Positions 12,336-21,657 of a DNA stretch of 64,000 bases are shown here, one piece after another. The stretch comes from Mesostigma viride (lineage: Eukaryota > Streptophyta > Mesostigmatophyceae > Mesostigmatales > Mesostigmataceae): contig RPFO01000644.1 of the NCBI GenBank assembly GCA_009746045.1, positions 189,501 to 253,500 of the forward strand, in the 5' to 3' direction. How positions within the stretch are numbered: position 1 is the first letter of the stretch; every line of letters begins with the position of its first letter. Both the position numbers and the translations under genes were made by a program. The notes under the pieces were generated by a model, which saw only the letters and a program-made list of their open reading frames with translations, was not told the origin of the DNA and did no database searches.

Positions 12336-12539
12336 CAAGGAGACAACCAGCGCAGGCCAGAAATCGGGAGAATCCGGACCATGGTAGCTCGAGCCTGCCG
12401 TTATCTTGTCCGCGTGTTTGAGTCGTTCAGGATGATGAAGATGAATGGTGATCGAAAATATCCTGTTTGTAATTATGTGTATCCTTGTGCATTGAAATTA
12501 TGGCTGGCTTACGTGTAGAGCGACTAGATGACCTAGACG
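12336..12539 (+). mobile_element. tRNA-like SINE, copy 1
   Basis: First of three copies in the window (others at 32532 and 32956). It starts with CAAGGAGACAACCAGCGCAG and contains an A-box-like TAGCTCGAGC followed about 35 bases later by a B-box-like GTTTGAGTCG. It ends in ACTAGATGACCTAGAC. It carries a short extra segment near 12450 absent from copy 3. I could not find a target duplication for this copy. Confidence 0.7.
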
Positions 12540-12929
12540 GTGGGGCCGGAAACAGCATGCTTGATCAGGGCGTGTGTTTCGAGCCTAACCGACTGGCCGG
12601 GAGTGTCTCAGTAAGTGGTGAGCACCATTGCTGCGATCGCTCTCCCACCATTTACGAGGAAATACCCGCAAATGGAAAACCACTGAAAAGGTCTAGCTAG
12701 TCAGTCATCACGTTAGCCATGCCATGATTCCAAACGTCCAAGAACTGCACACGGTGCAAAGGCAAAAAGCCGGAGGACAGCACTTTCAAATGTGCGGCGG
12801 GAACCAAAAGCCCGCGGATGCCAGAAAACATCGTGTTGCTGCAGCGACGCGACGATGTGGACAACGAATCCAGTGCCAAGCTCGGAACGGCCGCAAAGGA
12901 GATCTGGCATCACAGGGTTCAGATGTGCG

Positions 12930-13640
12930 GAGATACTATGCGATCCAGCCGGTCCACGACCTGTTTGTAGAGCTTGTGCCAAGGGGCAGCACCGAACAGA
13001 TGTGGGTGACGTTGCAAAAAACACCGGACTTGACGGAGCATAATGTCTCGGTCATAGTCTTTGACCAATAAACGATGCAAGAGTTCAACAAGAGTCGTGA
13101 TGAAATCGACACGATAAGAACAAAGACGGGAAAAACGATGTAACTGAGAAATCTAACAACACCATATTTTGCTGTGTGGGAAAGGAGACTGTGAATATCG
13201 GGGTAACGAATAAAAGGAATTTGCTGGTATTTAGGATCCTTGCGCTTATCATAGACAGCCGTACGCCAGCCCTTCTTGTTATGGGTAATCTTAAGATCGA
13301 GGTAATTGCAATGAGTATCCTCCGACGTGAGCTTTAATGTGAGGGACGCTTGCGGGTAGATGCCAGGCAGACCAGCGGTGATATACAAATGGGTTGCGAA
13401 ATCAGGGTTGTCGAAAGCAATGACATCATCGATGTATCGACATGTGTGGATAAAACGCCTGATGAGAACATCATCGTTAACGTTTGAGGCAATGAGATTC
13501 TCCATGAATGCAAGCTCATAAGTGTATAGATAGAGGTTTGCAAGGAGCCCGGCACAGTTAGTGCCCATAGGGATGCCGATAGCTTGTTGGTATACATTGC
13601 CCGCAAAACAAATGAGTATATATGCACAACAGGTAGGGGG
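12930..13640 (-). pseudogene. Reverse transcriptase fragment, Penelope-like type (family uncertain)
   Basis: On the minus strand one open frame contains YQQAIGIPMGTNC, LLANLYLYTYELAFMENL, CRYIDDVIAF and NYLDLKI in the order expected of reverse transcriptase motifs B to E. The VYDKRKDPKY and YGVVRFLSYIV stretches are typical of a widespread RT group I associate with Penelope-like elements. There is no recognisable GIY-YIG endonuclease and no start, and the similarity fades left of about 12980, so this is a fragment. Bases 12540-12930 and 13700-14180 hold nothing else I recognise. Confidence 0.65.
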
Positions 13641-14186
13641 GCAGAGAGCCAGAGACGCCCCCCTTCCCTCATCATGCCACATGGGCATGCCACAGGGCTG
13701 GTGCTAAACCGGACCCGTTTGAATGATCCGCCGGAGCATCCCTGTGGGTAAGTGCAATATGACCCATGTGAGCATTTAATACATGTCTCGCGTGCAGACA
13801 CGTGTGTAGTACTCCTACACACAGATCTCGAGTGATTTATCTAGTACCAAATCCGAAAGGCTTGCATCACTCCCCGGACAGGAGAACTTTTGCGGATGAC
13901 TGTAGGTGTAAGTTGGCGATGCCATGGTATCCGGAGACGTCCGTCCTATAGTCAGCAAAATTGGTGCGAGAGGTCCCCAGTTCGATTCCGGTCGGATTCA
14001 TTTGCAGATCGCGTTTTCCGCGTTTTCCGCGGCCTGGCACTGAACGCAAAGGTTTTCACCTTTGCGGAGTGTCTGATCAGAATTTAATACATTGCTATCG
14101 AGGCGTGAGCAACACTCGCACTTATAATATCATTATAAATGAATTAATGGCATTTCGATCATCAATGAGACAACCAGACAGCACCT

Positions 14187-14660
14187 CTATACCACCACCA
14201 CCATCACCACCAAGCTCCAGGAGCTGGAAGACACGCGCCGCGAGGCCGCTGACCGCGACCGTCGCCGCTGCCGGTGACTCATCCTCAGGCGCTTCGACAT
14301 GCAGCCGGAAGAGACCCCACCAGACTCTCTTCTCGACGAGCTGAAGAAACAACTCTTGGCGTGCATGGACCTGCCAGGTGCGACACTGCAGGGCACCTAC
14401 CGCCTGCCCAATCCACGGGACAAGGCTGGGCCCCCTCCAGTGGTCCTCACCTTCAGCGACATCACAGCCTGAGTTCGGTTCCTCTCTCGCCGCAAGAAGC
14501 TGGTGAACACCTCCTGGTCGCTTGACGACGACCTGACGCCAGCCCAGCAGCAGCAACGCCGTGATCAGTGGCCCGACTACATCCTCCACAAGACCAACCC
14601 CGCCAGAAGCCCCATTGAAGTGTACTGGCGGGGCGGGGACCTTAATTTATGTCAACAATT
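14187..14660 (+). pseudogene. LINE ORF1-like fragment with in-frame stop
   Basis: An open frame shows a charged coiled-coil-like stretch (KLQELEDTRREAADRDRRR). A further block reads VRFLSRRKKLVNT and DDDLTPAQQQQRRDQWPDY, with stop codons near 14260 and 14470. The same block occurs in the longer ORF1 copy at 44060-45434 (ISFLRRRKRLANT, DDDLTLAQQQRRRELWPTY). It is read as an RNA-binding ORF1 remnant of a LINE family. The stretch 14661-14981 to its right shows no feature. Confidence 0.6.
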
Positions 14661-14986
14661 AGAAACTGTGGAAGCCCCCCCGGGCTCCCCCGGGATAGAG
14701 CACTCAAGCTAGTGTCTAGATGCATGGGGGCATTCGATTATGGGATAGCTTAGGCATATTACAGCACTTGAAATGATATTAGCGCCCAGCGTTAGAGTAC
14801 CTTATAAATTAGCTCTGGCACCTTTATTGTGGCCATCAGCTTGTGCCTTAGCCGACGTCTTGAGCCCACCTCACCTTTGCAGCATAAGCTATGCGCCAGC
14901 CTACCTACATGCATGGTATAGCACTGGTTGTATTGCACCCACGGTGTTGCGCCCCGGCACCGCTGCTGTGGAGAGAGCGCTCTGTG

Positions 14987-15557
14987 TGTTACGTCGCGTA
15001 ACAATTCGTTGTAGTTACGGACGTAAATTAGGTCCTTGGCCTCGGTTGTTCCTAGGTTACGTGCAGTTCTAGTTTGGACATGATTGTCCCCGTAATAGTA
15101 CTGTGGTATAGTGGGTGCCTTTGGGCGCCGCGCCGCGTACTATATTAGTGGTCCTTATCCTTTTGTAGAATGTAGTGGACAGGCGTGCATCTGTGCACCT
15201 GCTTGTGTTTCTGTGTTTCTGCAGGCGAGGGCCAGGTCGGCCCAAGCCTGTTGGACCGTTGGTGACCATTTATGCACGTTCCACTCCTTGTGTGGTCACT
15301 CGGCGTGTGTTAAATGAATTAGCACATATTAGCTTGGGTCACGGCAGTTTAGTTGTGTTTCCTTCCTCTTTTCCTGGAGTAAACGGGTTTGATTAAATGG
15401 CCTATGGCGTATTACAGTAGTACATATGTAAATGCATTGAGATCTGGTTCGTCTCGGTCGTCTTTCGCTAGGGGTGTAAATAGAAGCAGCCTCACTAGTT
15501 TAGGTAGTATCAGGACAGGTAGAGGTAGAGGTGGCGGCCGAGGCTTGCGGCGTAACA
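14987..15557 (+). repeat. 5' LTR of the chromovirus
   Basis: Begins TGTTACGTCGCGTAACA and ends CGTAACA. By eye it differs from the 3' LTR by one base (A at 15244, G at 28121). The first 17 bases form a near-perfect inverted repeat of their own. Confidence 0.96.
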
Positions 15558-15558
15558 A

Positions 15559-15573
15559 TGGACTCGGAGGTAG
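15559..15573 (+). promoter_or_regulatory. Putative primer binding site
   Basis: TGGACTCGGAGG starts one base after the LTR end. The leading TGG fits pairing with the CCA end of a tRNA. I do not recognise the specific tRNA. Confidence 0.6.
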
Positions 15574-16084
15574 TTTAGATAGAGAGCGAGACGACGATCC
15601 TTTGCAACATACGTCATTGAATCAACCCTTCCGCGGCTGGGAAAAAGAAGACGACACGTACTTGACAGGTAATGGGCGGGTCGCCGTCAAGCTAGGAGGA
15701 TAGTGCTGCCTGATTCAGGACACGCCCTGCCTAGACGTTAGACCTGCTCGAAGCGGAAAATCCTTTCGTATATAGCTCCTGCTCCTCGTCTTGTTTCCTT
15801 AGAAAGATGGTTTACTGCCGTAGACAGTTGCTGGTTTTGGTTCGACGATAGAGAGACGGCTAGCGTCTCGTAGATTACCCTTTTTCTGCATCGTGCCTGC
15901 TTCGTATTTAGACGACCCTTCGCCGGACGCAGAATTCTTGAAACCGGATACTTACGACCACCTGGCGCTGGAAACATCGTCCCTACGTGCGTCGTCAATC
16001 TGGTTCGGTTTCAGACACCCGAGATAAGTCGCCTTCTCCTCGTTCTCCTCATTTGACTGCTCAAGACCTACCAGGTGCGTTACC

Positions 16085-16477
16085 ATGAGCCAACGGCGAT
16101 CTTTTACTGCTCCTTCCCATTCTTCTAGCGATAATAGTCTAGCTAAATATTACGTAGTGATTACGCCTCAATGGTCCTCCATTTTCCTTTCTTGGTCCGA
16201 CGCTAGGAAGATCGTTCAGAATCGTGAATATAACGTAATTAGGTATAAGAAATTTATGTCCTTTGAAGAAGCTCAGCAGTTCCTTATAGATCATAGCCAA
16301 ACAGATTTAGGCCTGCATGTACGCCCTACTCCTCATGGTCGCCCTCCAGTAGAAGCTCTAGTCTTTGCTACCCCTCCTTCTTCTCCCCCTAAACGGGCTG
16401 CATCTGCATCTGCTTCAGATACTCCTCTCACTTTGGAGTTTGGTTCCCTATCCATTACTGTTGTTAAAAAGGATTGA
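16085..16477 (+). CDS. Extra ORF upstream of gag with RNase H1 hybrid-binding-like (viroplasmin-type) domain
   Basis: A 130-residue frame between the leader and gag. Residues about 20-65 read KYYVVITPQWSSIFLSW, then RYKKFMSFEEAQQFL. This is the pattern of the small N-terminal hybrid-binding domain of eukaryotic RNase H1, also found in caulimovirus viroplasmin proteins: aromatic YYVV, a W-containing turn, then YKKF-S-EEA. In RNase H1 that domain binds RNA/DNA hybrids and double-stranded RNA. The remainder is Ser/Pro-rich. It is in the same frame as gag but separated from it by stops. An upstream free-standing ORF of this kind is not part of the usual Ty3/Gypsy plan. A role in handling the RNA/DNA intermediate is an inference. 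Confidence 0.7.
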   Translation: MSQRRSFTAPSHSSSDNSLAKYYVVITPQWSSIFLSWSDARKIVQNREYNVIRYKKFMSFEEAQQFLIDHSQTDLGLHVRPTPHGRPPVEALVFATPPSSPPKRAASASASDTPLTLEFGSLSITVVKKD

Positions 16478-16570
16478 TTTTAATTTTGTTCCTGCTGCAG
16501 ACCTTCAAGGTTTTTCCTTTTTCTTTTGTTGCTTTCTTCTTTTGATTCCTATTCCTTTACGTAATTAAAG

Positions 16571-18319
16571 ATGGATCCAGTGGGTGGAGATATGTCGCCT
16601 ATACCTACCAATAATAATAATAATACTACTACTAATAACATTAACAATAACAATACTCGTGGTAACCGACGGGACTCCTTGGAAACGGTACACCATCTCA
16701 CTCCTCAAGGTATTCTGCGTACCTCACCGCCTTCTCCTGTTGCTGGTGGTCGCCGTCGTCCCTCAATTACCCCACCTACCTATGAACAACGTATTTCCCA
16801 AGTCAGATTTAGTGAGGAACCTTCTTTCGTTGTGAACCAGGCCCCTGCCCCTTCTGCAACCTTGGCTCACCCCTCCAGCAGGTCCTCACACACTAACAAT
16901 GCTCCTAGGCCTCCTTCCCACCCTGTGCCTTCAATGCCTGCTATTAACACGGGTCGTACCTCGGCCCCTGTCGGCCCTTCTGGGCGCCCTAGTGCAGTTC
17001 CCTTTTTCCCACCTGCTTCCTGGTCCTACCCTGAGACGGCCTATGAGGCTGCCCAGGTTCCTACCCGTGTGGCTGATTTAGAAGTTAATAATGATTTCAG
17101 TACCATGCCCCTAGATGATAGGAATTATGATCATTTTGCCTATTCCTCTCTTCGTGAGCAATATACTGTCCCCTTCTCCTATGGGCACCATCCGGAAACG
17201 GTGGCTCCCTCTAGACCCCTACCCAAGACTTTTCCTATCCCTTCCTTCTATCCCGCTTATGTAGCAGTGGAAGATAGTGGCCCTATGGGAAAAACTGATT
17301 CTTCTAATCCCCCTAAGCCTCCTGCTCTTCCCCTCTTTGCCAACCTTCCTAAGCTGGATGTCAAGTCTACCCCTCAACAGTTTTTCACCTTCATTATGTT
17401 GCTCACCCAGAACACAGAGTCCTGGCAGAACCACAATAGGTGGCGCCTCTCTGATGCTGTACTAGTTCCTCATTATCTTACTACCTGCATTACTCCTGAA
17501 CTTGCTAACCTCATCCAGTGTGAGTCTCTTGCCTCTCATGCCTACCCAAACTCTGTAGCAGAATTGTTCAAGCGTTTAGAGAACCATTTAGTCCCTCCCG
17601 ATGCAGATTGGCAGGATAGATTATCCTTTGGCACCTTGCAGCAGGGTACCAAGTCCTTCAAAGAATATATGAAAGAGTTTGATGCTCAGATGGTACGAAT
17701 TAGGGATTTGTCGGGTGCAGAAGTACGTGCTCGCTTCCTTCAGGGCCTCAGTAGACCCTTATTGCGTGAAGTCAAGCGCCAGTTCTCTGCCTACCGTTTT
17801 ACTGACCTGCCCCTCAAGCATGTGCGTCAGCATCTTTTACGAGTAGCAGATTTCTTCTCCACACCTTCTCTTCCTACCCGTTCCCGTATTAATAATATAA
17901 GCCTTACCCCTGAGGAGGAGAACTCCTATGTAGAAGAATTAGATATCTGTGTGACTGACCTTTCAGCTCTGGATGTCTCTCATATTACCTGCTATCATTG
18001 TAAGGAAGTAGGTCACCTTAAACGTGAGTGCCCCAAGTTCCTTTCGGGTGCTCCCCCTCATCCCGACGCTCGCCCTCCTCGTACCCCTCAGCGTGCTCCT
18101 ATTCGTCCCACTTCAGGACGCATTCCTTCAGCTACCCCTAGTAGGCTGAATGCTGTGCAGACAGGATCCCCAGGGTTCCCCTATGATAATCAGGCTCCCG
18201 CACCCTCTTCAATCCCTCGTGACCCTCCAGCAGTGGCTTTTCCGCCAGGGTCTTCTTCGGGGTTCGTTCCTATGGATTTGGGGGGGAGGGGGAACAGTAG
18301 GCCTGTCAGCCGGGGGTAA
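16571..18319 (+). CDS. gag polyprotein of the chromovirus
   Basis: A 582-residue open frame with an Asn-rich N-terminus, then a Pro-rich region. A retrotransposon-gag core follows (about residues 235-430; FFTFIMLLTQNTESW, WQDRLSFGTLQQGTKSF, ARFLQGLSRPLLREV), with one CCHC zinc knuckle CYHCKEVGHLKREC at about residue 474. It forms the particle and binds the element RNA. The frame is intact. The protease frame follows in +1 and overlaps it from about 18150, consistent with frameshifted expression of pol. Confidence 0.93.
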   Translation: MDPVGGDMSPIPTNNNNNTTTNNINNNNTRGNRRDSLETVHHLTPQGILRTSPPSPVAGGRRRPSITPPTYEQRISQVRFSEEPSFVVNQAPAPSATLAHPSSRSSHTNNAPRPPSHPVPSMPAINTGRTSAPVGPSGRPSAVPFFPPASWSYPETAYEAAQVPTRVADLEVNNDFSTMPLDDRNYDHFAYSSLREQYTVPFSYGHHPETVAPSRPLPKTFPIPSFYPAYVAVEDSGPMGKTDSSNPPKPPALPLFANLPKLDVKSTPQQFFTFIMLLTQNTESWQNHNRWRLSDAVLVPHYLTTCITPELANLIQCESLASHAYPNSVAELFKRLENHLVPPDADWQDRLSFGTLQQGTKSFKEYMKEFDAQMVRIRDLSGAEVRARFLQGLSRPLLREVKRQFSAYRFTDLPLKHVRQHLLRVADFFSTPSLPTRSRINNISLTPEEENSYVEELDICVTDLSALDVSHITCYHCKEVGHLKRECPKFLSGAPPHPDARPPRTPQRAPIRPTSGRIPSATPSRLNAVQTGSPGFPYDNQAPAPSSIPRDPPAVAFPPGSSSGFVPMDLGGRGNSRPVSRG

Positions 18320-18329
18320 CCTGGACAGG

Positions 18330-20837
18330 TCCTTAGATAGTACCCCAGATATTAATTTTTGCTTGCCTGTTTTTATAACCTCTGTAGGAGCTGAATCATC
18401 CCTACCACTACGTGTGCGTCCTCTTATGTTCTTGAATGGTGGTTTAACCGTCCCTCACACTGTTGTAGACCCCTTCTTGCATGCTGATGAACTCTTGAAT
18501 GTCTCTGTGTTGGTAGATAGCGGTGCGGCTAGCTCCTTTGTGAGCGAGGCCCTAGTTAGACGTTTAGGACTAGTCCCTACCCCTCACACAAACCCGTTAC
18601 TGTTCATTATGCTGATGGTCGCACCAGTCATTCCCCGGGTACGGTGTCCCTTCCCATGGTTATACAAGGACGTACTGTCAACCTGACGGCCACTATAGGC
18701 CCTATCACTACCGCTGATGTATTACTAGGATTAGATTGGCACCAGGATAATAAGATTACTATTAATTATGATACCATGGTCATTTGGTTTCCAGATAGCT
18801 CTTACTGGGTACCTGAACGTCATTATAGATTGGAAAATTTATCCTTGGTAGATATTACTCCTCCTACACCTGTTGATCCTCCTGTAAGACCTATACCTGA
18901 AGTATTAATGTCAAATGACGAATTACGTTCTGAATTAAAGCAAAATGGATACCTATTATGTATGTTCCTTCAGTTAGAAGTACAACAGATACCTATCACT
19001 AACAATAGTGTGGATATAGATGTAAATACAGTGGATACAATAGGAGTAGGATTTACTGAAAATGAAATAGTAAGATACATGGCTGTGATAGATTCCTCAA
19101 AAGTATTTGAAGAAAAGACTCCTTCTTATCCTCCTCCTCGTTCTGTTTTACACCGTGTAGTTATCAAGGACGGTGCAGTTCCTACGCACTCTCCGATGTA
19201 TAGAATGGGCCCTACCGAGTTAAAGGAACTAAAACAGATTTTAGTGTCATTATTAGAAGCAGGATTGATAGAGCCTAGTAACTCCCCCTACTCAGCTGGT
19301 GTCCTGTTAGTTCCTAAGCCAAATGGCAAGTTTCGCCTAGTTACTGATTATAGGAAGTTGAATGATATTACTGTGAAATCTAAATACCCTCTACCTCGTA
19401 TTGACGATATATTTAATAAGGTTAAAGGTTCCACTTGTTTCACAGTACTGGATTGTGCGGATGGTTTTTGGCAGTTGCGGATAGCTCCTGAGGATTGCCA
19501 TAAAACCGCCTTTGCTACCCCTTTTGGTCATTACCAGTTTAGAGTAGCGGCTATGGGACTCTGTAACTCTCGCCTGCCTCTTTTCAAATGTTAATGAATG
19601 AAGTGCTTAGACCTGTTATGGGAAATTCTCATCTTCCTCAGGTGTCCTCTGATCTAAAGGATCCTCCTTCTCCTCTGTTTCTTTATCTGAGCATGACCGT
19701 TCTTGTGCTCAAGCTTACTTAGATGATATTCTTATTTACTCTCCTGATTTTGAAACGCACCTACGTGATTTAAAGAAAGTATTAGAAATAATGGCTGAAA
19801 ATTCTTTGTGGGCGCGCCGTGCTAAAGTGCGTTCGGGTAGGAGTGTCCCATTTTTAGGGCACGTTCTGTCAGATGCCGGGGTCGCTACCGACCCGGATAA
19901 AACTAAGTCAATTCAGGAATGGCCTACTCCTACCGACGTTAAAGGTGTACGTAGTTTCCTAGGAATTGCTTCTTACTATAGGCGTTTTATCCCGCGTTTC
20001 GCCACTATAGCAGCCCCTATTAATCATTTATTAAAGAAGGATATCCCCTTTGTTTGGAGTAGTGAGTGTCAGTCTGCTTTTCAGTGCCTAAAATCCCTAC
20101 TCCTTTCCCCTCCTGTACTCATCCTACCGGATACTACTAAACCCTTTGTTGTGGCTACAGATGCTAGTAAAGTAGCTATAGGTGGTGTCCTTCTCCAGGA
20201 TCAGGGTCAGGGCTTACAGCCAATTGAATATATCTCTAGGACAATGCTCCCTGCGGAGCGTAACTATCCCGTCCACCAGCAGGAACTCTTAGCGGTGGTG
20301 TATTGTTGCCACGCGTGGCAGCACTTCCTTAAAGGTGCTCAATTTGATGTCTGCCTGAATGAACCCTGTGAGCTAGATCCTTATAGGTTAGTTATCCAAA
20401 CGGATCATCGTCCCCTTACCCATCTTCTCTCCCAACCCAACCTTACCCCTCGGCAAGCGCGCTGGATGGAATTTTTAGCACAGTTTTCCCCTTTTAAACT
20501 TCAGTATGTCAAGGGTGTAGATAACATAGTACCAGATGCACTCTCTCGTCGTGCAGACTATTCCTTCTTCGAGGACCTTGATGTTCTCAATATTACTCTA
20601 GTTCCTACTACTATGGGTGTAACCCCTTATGGTGAACTACCTGATGATGATTCCTATGCCTACCTCTTTCATACAGCTGTTCGCATGCCTGATCTCCTTT
20701 CTCACGTAGGACTCTCTCTCCCGTGTGAGGCCCTTCCTGTGGCCTCGGTGGGGGGGGAGGGGAAAAATAAAATTTCTATACCGCTTAGCCATATAGCGAC
20801 TAGGTCAGGAAAGTCTTATGAAAACGTAGTCCCCTAG
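18330..20837 (+). pseudogene. pol part 1: protease, reverse transcriptase and RNase H, frame-broken
   Basis: Protease shows VLVDSGAASSFV (about 18510-18545), then continues in a second frame with DVLLGLDWHQ. Reverse transcriptase starts near 19150: VLLVPKPNGKFRLVTDYRKL, then LDCADGFWQL. After a break near 19570 the YLDDILIYS catalytic motif lies at 19716-19742, in a different frame. RNase H follows with VVATDASKVAIGGVL, RNYPVHQQELLAVV and VIQTDHRPL. Single-base frame changes occur near 18590, 19570, 19680 and 20840. The catalytic Asp residues of protease, RT and RNase H are all visible. Whether the breaks are real or assembly indels cannot be told here; the host exons in this window show none. 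Confidence 0.9.
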
Positions 20838-20905
20838 GACCTCCCCTTCTCTTCGGCAAGGCGGTAGGAGATCTCTTTAAACCTGTTCTGGATACTTCTG
20901 TAGCG

Positions 20906-21657
20906 ATGCCTACCTCTGATCTTGAACGCCTTATTAGTAGATTTACGGCCACTGAGCCGGAAGCATTAGCTGCCATTGCTGCACATCCCCAACAATTAGG
21001 CAAGCACCCTTGTAAATTTGTAGGTGGGTTTTTATATGTGCAGATAGCAGATTCTCCCCCTCAATGGCGCCTGTATGTCCCTCCTATCTGTCGCTCCTCC
21101 TTGCTCTTTGAGTTGCATGACTTAGCTGCTCACCAGGGTGGTAAACGGGTACGGGACCTAGTAGCCCGCTCTTATTACTGGCCTTCCCTTTATAAGGATG
21201 TGGATGAGTATGTTAGAACTTGTCAATCTTGCCAGGAAATGAAACCCAATAATGTAGGACAGATAGCAGAACCTAGGACCTTGCCTGACCCTATCATGCC
21301 TTGGGATTCTATCATGATGGATTTTGTAGGACCTTTTAGAAAGAATGATAGGGGCAATGCCCAAATCCTTGTGTTCATAGATCGTTTTACTCGTATGTGT
21401 CATCTTGTGCCGTGTCCTTTAGAACTCACCGCACGTGATTGCGCACGCCTATACCTCAATAATGTATATAGATATCATGGATTGAGTAGGCAGTTTATTA
21501 GTGATAAGGATAAATTATTTACCTCAGATTTTTGGCAGCAGTTTTTCGCTGCCATCGGTACCAAGGTTACCTACGGTACTGCCTACCACTCCTCCTCCTC
21601 TCATTTAGTAGAGCGTCTTAATAGAGTAGTAGAAGAAGCGCTTAGGCACTATGTTAA
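20906..21657 (+). pseudogene. pol part 2a: integrase N-terminal and catalytic core, interrupted
   Basis: Contains the HHCC zinc-binding region (LHDLAAHQ then CQSCQEMK) and the DDE core: MMDFVGPF with the first Asp, FISDKDKLF with the second, and VERLNRVVEEAL with the Glu. The frame is cut at the TTAA 21654-21657 by the nested element and resumes at 24324. Removing the nested DNA plus one TTAA would leave the two halves in the same frame. Confidence 0.92.

Noticed and set aside
13929-14001. tRNA-like sequence with a GTTCGATTCC T-loop and partly pairing ends
   Set aside because: The length fits, but the D-arm is absent, the T-stem has two mismatches and the acceptor one. At best a degenerate tRNA-derived remnant.
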